A stretch of DNA of 47,036 nucleotides from Pseudomonas sp. SJZ079 (GCF_007993865.1 NZ_VIUH01000034.1:1-47036); one strand, 5' to 3'. Shown: positions 8,250 through 17,148, numbered from the stretch's first letter. A program made the numbers and translations. Notes: generated by a model from the letters alone, not told the origin.

Positions 8250-9332
8250 ATGTTCAGTCAACTGAGCAAACGTCCCTGGTTGATCGCCATCGTCATCAGC
8301 CTGTTGCTGCTGCTCTGGTTATTCAGCGGCACGCTGTTCCAGGCCCGCGAAACCGCCGCTGCCGACCAACCGATGGCCGCGCAGGGTTTGCCGCGCGTGC
8401 AGATCCAGTGGCTGGAGGCCAGCCCGATGCAACGCCAACTGGTGGTCCAGGGCCAGGTCGAACCCTGGCGCCGGGTCGAACTGCGCGCCCAGGTCAGTGG
8501 CAGCGTGATGCGCCTGGATCAGGACAAAGGCAGTCGCGTCGATGCGGGCCAGCTGTTACTCAGCCTGGCGCCGGATGACCGCACCGCGCAGGTCGCCCGC
8601 GGCGAGGCCGATGTGCGCCAACGCGACAGCGAGGTGACGGCGGCCACGCGTCTGCGCGAGCGCAAGCTGATCTCCGCCAACGAACTGATGCGCCTGCAAA
8701 GCGAGCTGGCCAAGGCCCGTGCCGAACTCGACAGCGCTCGCCTGCAGCTGCGCCATACCCGCATCCTCGCGCCCTTCGCCGGGGTCTACGATCAGCGCCA
8801 GGTCGAGCTGGGCGACGTGGTCCAGCCCGGCCAGGGCCTGTTGACCCTGGTCGATATCAGTCAGTTCAAGGTCAGTGCGCAGATCGCCCAGCAGCAGGTG
8901 GCGCAGTTACGCCTCGGCCAGGCGGTGCGGGTGCAAACGCTCGACGGCCGCGAACTGCAGGGTGAGCTGCACTTCATTGCCGCCGCGGCCGACCCCGGCT
9001 CGCGCAGCTTCCGCATCGAGGTACGGGTGGCCAACCCCGAACGCCTGCGCCTGGCCGGGGCCAGCGCCACGCTGCAGATCCAGACCGGTGAAGCCCTGGC
9101 GCACCGCCTGTCGCCGGCGTTGCTCAGCCTCGATCAAGCCGGCCGACACGGGGTCAAGTGGGTCAACCAGCAGCAACAGGTCGAGTTCAGCCCGGTACAG
9201 CTGATCAGCGTCGACGACCAGGGCGCCTGGGTCAGCGGCCTGCCATCGCGGGTGGCATTGATCACCCTCGGTCAGGGCCTAGTCGAACCGGGGCAACAGG
9301 TCCTCACCCAGACGGCCAAAGAGGGCAGCTGA
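8250..9332 (+). CDS. RND efflux membrane-fusion (periplasmic adaptor) protein
   Basis: A 360-residue HlyD/AcrA-type adaptor that links the RND pump to an outer-membrane channel. An N-terminal anchor (about residues 10-27, IAIVISLLLLLWLF) has no lipobox Cys, so it is a membrane-anchored adaptor. A barrel-sandwich (lipoyl) region around VELRAQVSGSVMRLDQDKGSRVDAGQ leads into a helical hairpin (about 110-170, VARGEADVRQRDSEV ... LAKARAELDSARLQL). The second lipoyl half and beta-barrel follow (LAPFAGVYDQRQVELGDVV). AGGAGTAA overlapping the tetR stop serves as ribosome site. The stop is one base before the pump ATG, so the two are translationally linked. Confidence 0.9.
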   Translation: MFSQLSKRPWLIAIVISLLLLLWLFSGTLFQARETAAADQPMAAQGLPRVQIQWLEASPMQRQLVVQGQVEPWRRVELRAQVSGSVMRLDQDKGSRVDAGQLLLSLAPDDRTAQVARGEADVRQRDSEVTAATRLRERKLISANELMRLQSELAKARAELDSARLQLRHTRILAPFAGVYDQRQVELGDVVQPGQGLLTLVDISQFKVSAQIAQQQVAQLRLGQAVRVQTLDGRELQGELHFIAAAADPGSRSFRIEVRVANPERLRLAGASATLQIQTGEALAHRLSPALLSLDQAGRHGVKWVNQQQQVEFSPVQLISVDDQGAWVSGLPSRVALITLGQGLVEPGQQVLTQTAKEGS

Positions 9333-9333
9333 G

Positions 9334-12300
9334 ATGCGTACCTTGATCGCCGCGGCGCTGGATCGCAGCCGCACCAGCCTACTGCTCTTGCTGTTTCTGA
9401 TAGTGGGCGGGCTGGCCGCCTACGTGGCGATCCCCAAGGAATCCAATCCGGACGTCAGCATCCCGATCATCTACGTCGTGGTCACCCTGGAAGGGATCAG
9501 CCCGGAAGACGCCGAGCGGCTGCTGGTCAGACCCTTGGAGCAGGAGCTGCGCAGCCTCGAAGGAATCAAGGAAATGCGCTCGGTGGCCAGCGAGGGCAGT
9601 GCCTCGGTGACCCTGGAGTTCGATGCCGGTTTCAACGCCAAGCAGGCCCTGGCCGACGTGCGCGAGAAAGTCGACAGCGCGCGCAGCAAGCTGCCGGAAG
9701 AGGCCGAAGAACCAAGGGTCAACGAGGTCAACGTGGCGCTGTTCCCGGTGCTGTCGATTGGCCTGTCCGGGCCGATTGCAGAGCCGGAACTGGTGTACGT
9801 CGCCCGCCAGCTGAAAGACAACATCGAGGGCATCGCCGAGGTCCTGTCGGTGGCGATTGGCGGCGACCGCGAAGACCTGCTGGAGATTGTCGTCGACCCG
9901 CAGGTGCTCGACAGTTACGGCATCGACTACAACGAGCTGTTCAATCTGGTCACCCGCAACAACCGCCTGGTCGCCGCCGGCAGCCTGGACACCGGCGCCG
10001 GGCGCATGAGCATGAAAGTGCCAGGGGTCATCGAAAACCTGCAGGACGTGTTGTCGCTGCCGATCAAGGTAGTCGGTGACAGCGTGGTGACCTTCGGCGA
10101 CGTGGCCAGCATCCAGCGCACCTTCAAGGACCCGACCGGCTTCGCCCGAATCAACGGCCAGCCGGCCATCGTCCTGGAAGTGTCCAAGCGCAGCGGCGCC
10201 AACATCATCGCCACCATCGAACAGGTCAAGACGCTGATGCAGCAGGCTCAACCCCTGCTGCCCGAGGGCCTGCAGGTCAGCTACATCATGGATCAATCGC
10301 AGCAGGTCAAGAGCATGCTCGACGACCTGCTGAACAACGTGCTGACCGCCATCGTCCTGGTGCTGATCCTGGTGGTGGCGAGCATGGGCATGCGCTCGGC
10401 GCTGCTGGTCGGCTTGACCATTCCCGGGGCGTTTCTCAGTGGCATCCTGCTGATCTGGGCGCTCGGCTTCACCCTCAACATCGTGGTGCTGTTCAGCCTG
10501 ATCCTGGTCGCCGGCATGCTGGTGGACGGCGCCATCGTGGTCTCCGAGTTGGCCGACCGCTACCTGCATCAGGGCCAGAGCCCACGCCAGGCCTGGGCCA
10601 ACGCGGCGACGCGGATGGCCTGGCCGGTGATCGCCTCGACCGCCACCACCCTGGTGGTGTTCCTGCCGCTGCTGTTCTGGCCCGGGGTGGTCGGCCAGTT
10701 CATGAAATACCTGCCGGCCACGGTGATCCTCTGCCTGCTGGCCTCCCTGGCCATGGCCCTGGTATTCCTGCCGGTGCTGGGCGCGGTGAGCGGTGGCCAA
10801 CCACAACCGCTGCCCAGCCAGGCCAGCCGTGGCGGCCAGGCCTACCGCCAGTTGCTCGACAAGCTGCTCAAGCGCCCCGGCCTGACCCTGCTCGGCATGC
10901 TGGCGCTGATTGCCCTGATCTACGCGGGCTACAGCCGTTTCAACCATGGCGTGGAGTTCTTCCCCGAGGTCGAACCGGAAAGCGCGCAGATCTGGCTGCG
11001 CGCCCGCGGCGACCTGTCGGTGCAGGAAAAGGACGCCCTGCTCCAGCGGGTGGAGCAACGCCTGCTCGGCATGTCCGAGGTCAAGGCCCTGTACGCCCGC
11101 TCCCTGGCGCAGCCGGACGGCCAGCTCGGCGCCGATGTGATCGGCACCCTGCAGTTCCAGTTCGTCGACTGGCACCAAAGGCGCCCGGCCAAGCAGATCC
11201 TCGCCGACATGAGCCGCCGCAGCGCCGACATTCCCGGCGTCGTGCTGGAGTTCCGCGCGCAGGAGGAAGGCCCCAGCGGCGGCAAGCCGGTCAAGCTGCA
11301 AATCAGCTCGCTGGATCACGACCAGGCCGACCGCTGGGTCGAGCAGCTGCGCGCCACCATGCAGCGCCTCGGCGGCTTCAAGGACATCGAGGATGACCGC
11401 GCCCTGCCCGGCATCGAGTGGCGCCTGCAGGTCGACCGCGAGGCGGCGGCGCGCTTCGGCGCCGATGTGCTGAGTGTCGGCAATGCCGTGCAGCTGGTGA
11501 CCAACGGCCTCAAGGTGGCGACCTACCGGCCCGAAGACGCCACAGACGAAGTGGATATTCGCGTGCGCCTGCCGGGTAACTGGCGCTCCCTCGACCAACT
11601 CGGCCGCCTGACCCTGAATACGCCGAGCGGCCAGGTGCCGCTGGCGAACTTCGTCAGCCTGCAGCCGGCGCCCAAGGTCGGCACCCTGCGCCGGGTCGAC
11701 GGCACCCGCACCATCACCCTGCAGGCCGAGCTGGCCGACGGCGCACGCCTGGACGAACGCCTGCAGGCCTTGCGCGAGGCCATGGGCGAAGTTCCCGCCG
11801 GGGTGCAGCTGAAATTCGCCGGCGAGGATGCCGACCAGCGCGAGGCCGCCAACTTCCTCGCCACCGCCTTCCTGATGGCGATCTTCCTGATGACCATCAT
11901 ACTGGTGACCCAATTCAACAGCCTCTACCAGGCCCTGCTGGTGCTCTCGGCCATCGTCTTGTCCACCGCCGGGGTGCTGATCGGTTTGCTGGTCAACGGC
12001 CAGTCGTTCGGCATCGTCATGGTCGGCATGGGCCTGATCGCCCTGGCCGGCATCGTGGTGAACAACAACATCATCCTCATCGACACCTACAACCAGCTGC
12101 GCCACCAGGGCCTGGCACCGCGTGAAGCGGCGCTGGAAACCGGCAGTCTGCGCCTGCGCCCGGTATTGCTCACCGCGGTGACCACGGTGCTCGGGCTGAT
12201 GCCCATGGTGCTCGGGGTGAATGTCGACCTGCTGAGCCCGAGCCTGGGCGTCGGCGCTCCCTCGACCCAGTGGTGGACCCAGCTGTCCAGCGCCATCGCC

Positions 12301-12483
12301 GGCGGCCTGAGCTTCGCCACCGTGCTGACCCTGCTGCTGACGCCCTGCCTGCTGGTACTCGGCGCGCGCTTCGAACGCCGCCCAGAGCCACTGGATACCT
12401 ATGACGCCGACCTGCTCGACCTGCCGGAACACCTGCTGCCCAGCGCCCCGGCGCGAGCGCAACTGCAACGCAGCCTGGAATAA
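9334..12483 (+). CDS. RND-family efflux pump, inner-membrane transporter
   Basis: A 1049-residue RND pump (HAE1-like length), the proton-driven inner-membrane part of a tripartite exporter. TM1 is at 14-32, followed by the porter domain with LRSLEGIKEMRSVASEGSAS. TM4 carries AGMLVDGAIVVSE and TM10 carries GIVVNNNIILID. Of the AcrB proton-relay residues only the Asp407 equivalent is present (Asp398). The Asp408 position is Gly399 and the Lys940 position is Asn910. Such changes also occur in other RND subfamilies, so the pump is not necessarily dead. No outer-membrane channel gene follows, so a TolC/OprM-type channel from elsewhere must be shared. Substrate unknown. Confidence 0.92.
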   Translation: MRTLIAAALDRSRTSLLLLLFLIVGGLAAYVAIPKESNPDVSIPIIYVVVTLEGISPEDAERLLVRPLEQELRSLEGIKEMRSVASEGSASVTLEFDAGFNAKQALADVREKVDSARSKLPEEAEEPRVNEVNVALFPVLSIGLSGPIAEPELVYVARQLKDNIEGIAEVLSVAIGGDREDLLEIVVDPQVLDSYGIDYNELFNLVTRNNRLVAAGSLDTGAGRMSMKVPGVIENLQDVLSLPIKVVGDSVVTFGDVASIQRTFKDPTGFARINGQPAIVLEVSKRSGANIIATIEQVKTLMQQAQPLLPEGLQVSYIMDQSQQVKSMLDDLLNNVLTAIVLVLILVVASMGMRSALLVGLTIPGAFLSGILLIWALGFTLNIVVLFSLILVAGMLVDGAIVVSELADRYLHQGQSPRQAWANAATRMAWPVIASTATTLVVFLPLLFWPGVVGQFMKYLPATVILCLLASLAMALVFLPVLGAVSGGQPQPLPSQASRGGQAYRQLLDKLLKRPGLTLLGMLALIALIYAGYSRFNHGVEFFPEVEPESAQIWLRARGDLSVQEKDALLQRVEQRLLGMSEVKALYARSLAQPDGQLGADVIGTLQFQFVDWHQRRPAKQILADMSRRSADIPGVVLEFRAQEEGPSGGKPVKLQISSLDHDQADRWVEQLRATMQRLGGFKDIEDDRALPGIEWRLQVDREAAARFGADVLSVGNAVQLVTNGLKVATYRPEDATDEVDIRVRLPGNWRSLDQLGRLTLNTPSGQVPLANFVSLQPAPKVGTLRRVDGTRTITLQAELADGARLDERLQALREAMGEVPAGVQLKFAGEDADQREAANFLATAFLMAIFLMTIILVTQFNSLYQALLVLSAIVLSTAGVLIGLLVNGQSFGIVMVGMGLIALAGIVVNNNIILIDTYNQLRHQGLAPREAALETGSLRLRPVLLTAVTTVLGLMPMVLGVNVDLLSPSLGVGAPSTQWWTQLSSAIAGGLSFATVLTLLLTPCLLVLGARFERRPEPLDTYDADLLDLPEHLLPSAPARAQLQRSLE

Positions 12484-12554
12484 AGCGCATTCGACCGCCT
12501 GTCCCCGAACGGCTACGGCACCACCCCGCGCAGCCGTATTTAGGAAAGTTTTAG

Positions 12555-12582
12555 GGATTGCCTAGGGGTTATTTCGCAATCC
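12555..12582. promoter_or_regulatory. GGATTGC/GCAATCC dyad upstream of the GNAT gene
   Basis: A perfect 7-bp inverted repeat with a 14-nt spacer containing CCTAGGGG lies in the 156-bp gap after the RND gene, 57 nt before the GNAT start. Its position and symmetry suggest an activator or repressor site. I do not know the protein. Confidence 0.4.
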
Positions 12583-12639
12583 ACCGCCTCGCTGCGCCCT
12601 AGCATGGACCTCCTCAACGCCCACAGAGGAAGGTCAAAA

Positions 12640-13524
12640 ATGGCGGCAAATCCACAGTTCTTCGATAGCGATGTCAGGCTTCGGCCCGGCACTGCAGGGG
12701 ATGCCGCAGCATGCGGTCAGATCTGCTACGACGCATTCAGCGCCATCGCCGGCAGGCACAACTTTCCAGCTGACTTCCCCTCGGCGGAGGTGGCCAGCGA
12801 GCTGCTCTCCGGGCTCCTCAGCCATCCCGGTTTCTACTCGGTGATTGCCGAGTCCGCCGGACGCATCGCCGGCAGCAACTTCCTCGATGAGCGCAACAGC
12901 ATTGGCCGCATAGGGCCGATCACCGTCGACCCGCAGATTCAGAACCAGGCCATAGGCCGGCGCCTGATGGAAGACGTCCTCGAGCGGGTTGTCGACAAGC
13001 GCCTGCCCGGCGCCCGCTTGCTGCAGGCGGCGTATCACGGTCGCTCCCTTGCGCTGTACAGCAAGCTCGGTTTCGTCGCGCGCGAACCGCTGTCCACCCT
13101 GCAGGGCACGCCACCGAAAGTCAGCCTGCCCGGCCATCGGGTCAGACCGGCCACACTCGAGGATCTGCCCCACTGCAATCGGCTCTGCGTCCGGGTGCAC
13201 GGGCACGATCGCGGTGGCGAGCTGAGTGACGCGATCGGCCAGGGCAGCGCCAGGGTCGTCGAGCACGAGGGGCGGATCGTCGGCTACACCACCATCATTG
13301 CCTTCTTCGGCCACAGCGTGGGCGAAACCAACGACGCCGTGAAGGCCCTGATTGCCGCGGCCGAGGCGTATCCGGGGCCGGGCTTCCATGTGCCGACGCG
13401 CAATGCGGAGCTGTTTCGCTGGTGCCTGGATAACGGCCTGCGCGTGGTCCAGCCAATGACGCTGATGAGTATCGGCCTGTACAACGAGCCGGCGGGCGCC
13501 TACCTGCCTTCGATTTTTTACTAA
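12640..13524 (+). CDS. Tandem GNAT-domain acetyltransferase
   Basis: A 294-residue protein with two GNAT-like halves. The first (about 10-150) holds the acetyl-CoA loop pattern ITVDPQIQNQAIGRRLMEDVLE and the terminal beta-bulge region ALYSKLGFVAREPL. The second (about 165-285) starts VRPATLEDLPHCNRL and is more degenerate, ending with ELFRWCLDNGLRVVQPMTLM. Tandem GNAT proteins usually have one active and one structural half, and the first looks active. The ATG at 12640 follows GAGGAAGG; an upstream in-frame ATG at 12604 has no such site. The substrate is unknown. Confidence 0.85.
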   Translation: MAANPQFFDSDVRLRPGTAGDAAACGQICYDAFSAIAGRHNFPADFPSAEVASELLSGLLSHPGFYSVIAESAGRIAGSNFLDERNSIGRIGPITVDPQIQNQAIGRRLMEDVLERVVDKRLPGARLLQAAYHGRSLALYSKLGFVAREPLSTLQGTPPKVSLPGHRVRPATLEDLPHCNRLCVRVHGHDRGGELSDAIGQGSARVVEHEGRIVGYTTIIAFFGHSVGETNDAVKALIAAAEAYPGPGFHVPTRNAELFRWCLDNGLRVVQPMTLMSIGLYNEPAGAYLPSIFY

Positions 13525-13560
13525 CCAGCTGCTTCTGCAGCGCAAATCGAGGAACACGCC

Positions 13561-13965
13561 ATGACCATACGTGGCAGCTGTCAGTGCGGCAGCGTTCGAT
13601 ACGAGATCGCCGGGAGTTTTGCCTTCATCGGCAACTGCCACTGCTCCATCTGCCGCAAGTCCAACGGCGCCGCCTATGTGACCTGGGGCATCATCGACCC
13701 CGAGCAGTTCCGCTGGACGGCGGGACAGGAGTGCATCGAAAGCTACCAAACCTCTGCCGAACGCTATCGCTGCTTCTGCAGAAAATGCGGCTCGTCGCTG
13801 GCCAGCCGGCATGCCGGCCGGGTCTCGGAAATCGTGCTCGGCAGTGTCGACGGCGATCCAGGGGCGCGGCCCATAGAGCACATATTCGTGAACTCCAAGG
13901 CCACCTGGCATGCCATCACCGACGAGTTGCCCCAACACGGCGAATGGCCGCCGGGCATGAGCTAG
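13561..13965 (+). CDS. GFA/CENP-V domain zinc protein
   Basis: A 134-residue glutathione-dependent formaldehyde-activating (GFA/Mss4-like) domain protein. Two zinc sites are visible: Cys7, Cys9, Cys73 and Cys76, and Cys26, Cys28 and Cys31 (the CQC, CHCSIC and CRKC motifs). Family members can carry out glutathione-formaldehyde condensation, but most are uncharacterised. It starts 37 nt after the GNAT gene and probably shares its transcript. Substrate and role are not evident. Confidence 0.88.
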   Translation: MTIRGSCQCGSVRYEIAGSFAFIGNCHCSICRKSNGAAYVTWGIIDPEQFRWTAGQECIESYQTSAERYRCFCRKCGSSLASRHAGRVSEIVLGSVDGDPGARPIEHIFVNSKATWHAITDELPQHGEWPPGMS

Positions 13966-14045
13966 GTGTGCTCTCCCAGTAAGTTGTTCGGGGGCATTCC
14001 CGGAATTCTGCAAGTGCGACCAACCAAGCGCCCCAGGAGCCGCGG

Positions 14046-14126
14046 ATGAACCTGGATAAACGTACCCGTCTCGATGCCGCGCCGGGCCCTTCCCGGCCGG
14101 TCGAGCCGGCGGACCTGCCGGCCTGA
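14046..14126 (+). CDS. Possible 26-residue small protein or leader peptide
   Basis: An ATG at 14046 sits 7 nt after AGGAG and opens a 26-codon frame beginning MNLDKRTRLDAAPG and ending in a Pro/Ala-rich tail. It lies 43 nt upstream of the membrane protein at 14170. The ribosome site is good, but there is no family recognition, and the C-terminal half overlaps a GC-rich self-complementary stretch (CCGGCC repeats). It may be a real small protein, a leader or chance. Confidence 0.3.
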   Translation: MNLDKRTRLDAAPGPSRPVEPADLPA

Positions 14127-14169
14127 GCCGGCATGCCACCCAAAACCAAGCCTAATGAGGAGTTATGTG

Positions 14170-14541
14170 ATGAGTGCCCTTTCCCGTCGCTGGATCTATG
14201 TCGCCATCGTCTATTTCTGCCTGGCCGTCAGCCTGGGCGTGTTCATGGGCACCAGTGGCGACCACCGCCTGATGAGCGTGCATGCCCACCTCAACCTGCT
14301 CGGTTGGGTGACCCTGACCCTGATCGGGGTCATCTATCACTACTTCCCCAAGGCCGCCGCCAGCCGCCTGGCCAGCCTGCAGTTCTGGCTGCACAACCTG
14401 TGCCTGCCGGTGATGATGGTAGCGCTGACCCTGGTGATCACCGGCACGCCACAGGCCGGACCGGTGCTCGGCGCTGCCGCGGTGGTGATGTTGCTGGCGG
14501 TGCTGCTGTTCGCCGGCAATGTGCTGTGGCGCCGCGCCTGA
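14170..14541 (+). CDS. Small membrane protein resembling cytochrome oxidase subunit I
   Basis: A 123-residue, mostly hydrophobic protein with about four membrane segments (about 8-28, 38-58, 70-90 and 98-118). The motif SVHAHLNLLGWV resembles the haem-liganding His region of haem-copper oxidase subunit I and NorB-like proteins. Such short proteins are often annotated as cytochrome-c oxidase subunit-like. Only a fragment of the oxidase fold is present, so catalysis by itself is unlikely. Start ATG follows GAGGAG by 7 nt. It is convergent with the GAF gene, whose stop is 12 nt away. Confidence 0.75.
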   Translation: MSALSRRWIYVAIVYFCLAVSLGVFMGTSGDHRLMSVHAHLNLLGWVTLTLIGVIYHYFPKAAASRLASLQFWLHNLCLPVMMVALTLVITGTPQAGPVLGAAAVVMLLAVLLFAGNVLWRRA

Positions 14542-14552
14542 ACCCGAGTCTT

Positions 14553-15905
14553 TCAGCGGGCGGCGATCTCCTGCAACAGCACCGGGCGTTTGAGTACCAG
14601 ACGCAAGCGCCCACGCCCGCTCTTCTCCAGCAGGATGTCGCGGCTGCGCTCCGCCAGCCGACGCTGCAGCAGGATCAGCCGGGCCTCGAGGTTGTCGTCG
14701 AGTTCCGGCAGTTTCAGCGCCGGGTCGATGCGCAGTTCGCGGTTGCTGAACTCGCGACGCTGCTCGTCCACATACAGGCTCAGCAGGCGCCAGAAGATCG
14801 CGCCGGCGACGCCCTTGATCAGGTAATCGTCGCCGAGGAACACGCTGCTGTTGGCCGGGTAATAGCGCACCGGCAGCGGCGTGCCCTGCAGCGGCGGCGC
14901 GGCCAGCGGCGAGTCATGCTCCTCGGTCTGGCTCTCGGCGGCCTGTTGCAGCGCCAGGCTCAGCGCGCCGAGCAGGCTGGCCAGGCTCAGCAGGCAGTCC
15001 TCTTCGTCGTAACCGAAACGATGCGGTTCGGCATCCTCGACGTGCAGCACACCGAGCAGACGACCGGCCGCGAGGATCGGTACCGACAGTTGACTGTGCG
15101 GTTCGGCCAGCCCGGGGAACGCAATCTCGGTCTCCAGTCGATCGCCGAGTCCGGCCTCGGCCAGATGCTCATGAATGGCCCGGCTGTAGGCATACTCCGA
15201 GGCCATGTGGGCGATGCGGATCGGCGTGCGAAACTGCGCCGCCACGCCGATGATGCCGCGACCCAAGGGGAACTCCGAGCCGACGCCCGAGCGCGGATAA
15301 CCATGGCTGGCCACGGTGTAGAGTTTCTGTCCCTGACTGTCGAGAAACAGCACCATCGCCTGCGGCATCTGCAGGATGCTGGCCAGCCCTTGCAGACACT
15401 CCTCCAACAGGCTGGCCAGATCGGCGCAGCCGCCCAGGCGCTGGCTCAACTGGCGCAGCCGGGCGATATGGCTGGGCGCGCACTGCGTCGGCGCCACCTC
15501 CTCGCCCGCGACATGCTCGATGGTCAGCACCTGGTAGACATCCGCGCCGAGCAGGCGGAACACCCCGCTCATGCCGGTGTGCGACGCGATCCCAGCCAGC
15601 TTGGCCTTCATGCTCTGGAACAGCGGCCCCTCGACCTCGGTGCGCCGATACAGCAAGGCCAGACGAAACCGCGCGCTGCTCTGCGGGTGCAGCAGAAACA
15701 CCGTGGCCTGGGGATTGGCCAGGATGTTCTCGCGGGTCTTGTTGAAAAACTGGAAGGACAGCGCCACATGGTTGGCGTCGACATAGTGCACCTGGGACAC
15801 CAGGGTCACGTTCGGCGTGCCTTCCGCATCGCAGGTGGCGATCGCCGCCGGCACCGCACCTTCCAGGCAGGGGCGAATGGCGTCCAGGCTCGGCCCGGGG
15901 CTCAC
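14553..15905 (-). CDS. PNPOx-like split barrel + GAF sensor + C-terminal winged-helix-like domain
   Basis: A 450-residue multi-domain protein. Residues 1-150 form a pyridoxamine-phosphate-oxidase-like FMN split barrel (PAAIATCDAEGTPNVTLVSQ). Residues 155-325 are a GAF domain (GIIGVAAQFRTPIRIAHM, LSVPILAAGRLLGVLHVEDAEPHRF). Residues 345-445 look like a winged-helix or OmpR-type output domain (LDDNLEARLILLQRRLAE followed by a GRGRLRLVL strand). I chose a GTG start at 15905 because it overlaps the upstream stop as GTGA; an ATG at 15977 would overlap the previous gene by 76 nt. A redox or small-molecule sensing regulator is the best guess. The ligand is unknown. Confidence 0.75.
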   Translation of the reverse strand: MSPGPSLDAIRPCLEGAVPAAIATCDAEGTPNVTLVSQVHYVDANHVALSFQFFNKTRENILANPQATVFLLHPQSSARFRLALLYRRTEVEGPLFQSMKAKLAGIASHTGMSGVFRLLGADVYQVLTIEHVAGEEVAPTQCAPSHIARLRQLSQRLGGCADLASLLEECLQGLASILQMPQAMVLFLDSQGQKLYTVASHGYPRSGVGSEFPLGRGIIGVAAQFRTPIRIAHMASEYAYSRAIHEHLAEAGLGDRLETEIAFPGLAEPHSQLSVPILAAGRLLGVLHVEDAEPHRFGYDEEDCLLSLASLLGALSLALQQAAESQTEEHDSPLAAPPLQGTPLPVRYYPANSSVFLGDDYLIKGVAGAIFWRLLSLYVDEQRREFSNRELRIDPALKLPELDDNLEARLILLQRRLAERSRDILLEKSGRGRLRLVLKRPVLLQEIAAR

Positions 15906-16390
15906 CGGCTCTGCTCCAGGCGCATGCCGGCATTGGGGCCGGGGGTCTGCTCGAACAGATCGCTCAGGGTGAAACACAGGGCCTGCAGCTGGTCCGCCTG
16001 AAAGCCGTGGGTGGCGCGGGCGAAGGGCAACGCATAGCCCAGGGGCAGCAGTTCCTCGGCGAACGCCTCGCGATGCCGCGCCGCCCGCTCGACATCGTCC
16101 GCGGCGAGGGCGACCGGTCGGGCGTCGCGGCCCTTGAGCTGTAAGGTGCGGTGACTGCTGGGCAGGCAGAAGACCACGGCCAGGGTCGCGCTACTGGCCA
16201 CGTCCTGCAGCAGTTGAGCGGCCTGCGCCGCGTCGATCAGCACCGTGACCTGACGCCGGTCGGCGGCGACCCGACAGCCCACGCCCTTACTCACCGAAGG
16301 CACCCGGCGCACGTCGCGCGAGGCCACACTGATGGATACCCCGCTCTCGATAAAGCGGACCTGCTCGTCGCTCAGTGTCGTGCCGCTCAT
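15902..16390 (-). CDS. PNPOx-like FMN-binding split-barrel protein
   Basis: A 162-residue pyridoxamine 5'-phosphate oxidase-related protein. It begins DEQVRFIESGVSISVASRD and continues with VPSVSKGVGCRVAADRRQVTVLID, the usual flavin-binding barrel strands. It is too divergent to assign to PdxH itself. It overlaps the next gene by a 4-nt GTGA, so the two proteins are made together and may form a complex. No dedicated substrate can be seen. Confidence 0.75.
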   Translation of the reverse strand: MSGTTLSDEQVRFIESGVSISVASRDVRRVPSVSKGVGCRVAADRRQVTVLIDAAQAAQLLQDVASSATLAVVFCLPSSHRTLQLKGRDARPVALAADDVERAARHREAFAEELLPLGYALPFARATHGFQADQLQALCFTLSDLFEQTPGPNAGMRLEQSR

Positions 16391-16515
16391 GCTGTTCGGC
16401 TCAGAACGGGAAGATGATTATCCTGCAACATCCCCACGCGGCTGAGAAGCCACCGCCGGGCAGTTAGGCGATTCGAGATACCCAACCGCACCCCTGAAAT
16501 AGGCTGGGTCACCTG

Positions 16516-17148
16516 TCAGGTATAGCCCTGCTTCCAGCGCACGGCGCGAAAACGTATCGGCGGCACCGGCGGCTGACCTGGCAGATGCAAGGCGCGGGAC
16601 AGGTCAAGACCAATACCCTGGGTCGGCGCGGGCATCGGCGCATCGAAACGCAGCCAGAACTGATGATGCCGCCCCGGCTTATCCAGGCTGTAATTGAGGT
16701 TCGCCGGACTACCTGGCTCGGCATCGCGCAAGGCCTCGAGGGGATACTCACCCGGATCGAAGACCGCCAAGCGCTGCACCCCGCTCGGTCGGTACTCACG
16801 CTCGTCAACCGTGAGGACCACCGCCTCCGGTCGAAAGCTCGCCCCGTGCACGGCGGGGCTGATTTCCAGCAGCAGGCGGGCACCCTGCTCGACCGGGTAC
16901 AGCGGCTTGTCGCGCGGATCGACCATCACCGGAACGATGAACAGCATCACCTGATGTTCGCGTTGCTGGATCTCGTTACCCAATTCGATCCGCACCCGCG
17001 CTCCGGGAATATCCAGCCAGGTTGGCGTCCCCCGAGCGACGGAGGCGACCGCCGGCGTGGCGTCGACGTAGGCCTGACTGACTTCGCCAGCGCGATAACC
17101 GGCGCAGCCCGCCAACAGGACACAGATGAACAGCCACAGCTTCTTCAT
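16516..17148 (-). CDS. Uncharacterised lipoprotein
   Basis: A 210-residue predicted lipoprotein. A signal sequence with lipobox LLAGC places the lipidated Cys at residue 15 (start MKKLWLF). Residue 16 is Ala, not the inner-membrane Asp, so outer-membrane sorting is likely. The mature part is soluble and rich in beta structure, with several Pro-rich turns (EYPLEALRDAEPGSPANLNY). I do not recognise the family. The ATG at 17148 is preferred over 17172 because it places the charged residues and core correctly for a signal peptide. Confidence 0.7.
   Translation of the reverse strand: MKKLWLFICVLLAGCAGYRAGEVSQAYVDATPAVASVARGTPTWLDIPGARVRIELGNEIQQREHQVMLFIVPVMVDPRDKPLYPVEQGARLLLEISPAVHGASFRPEAVVLTVDEREYRPSGVQRLAVFDPGEYPLEALRDAEPGSPANLNYSLDKPGRHHQFWLRFDAPMPAPTQGIGLDLSRALHLPGQPPVPPIRFRAVRWKQGYT

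Noticed and set aside
9379..12468. 1029-residue minus-strand open frame
   Set aside because: It is antisense to the RND pump gene and consists of low-complexity Gln/His/Gly-rich shadow sequence.
7587..12483. Naming the efflux operon mexL-mexJK
   Set aside because: The shared order of TetR, adaptor and pump is common, and I could not confirm residue-level orthology.
14133..16001. 622-residue plus-strand open frame
   Set aside because: It overlaps the membrane protein and lies antisense to the GAF protein. No domain is recognisable.
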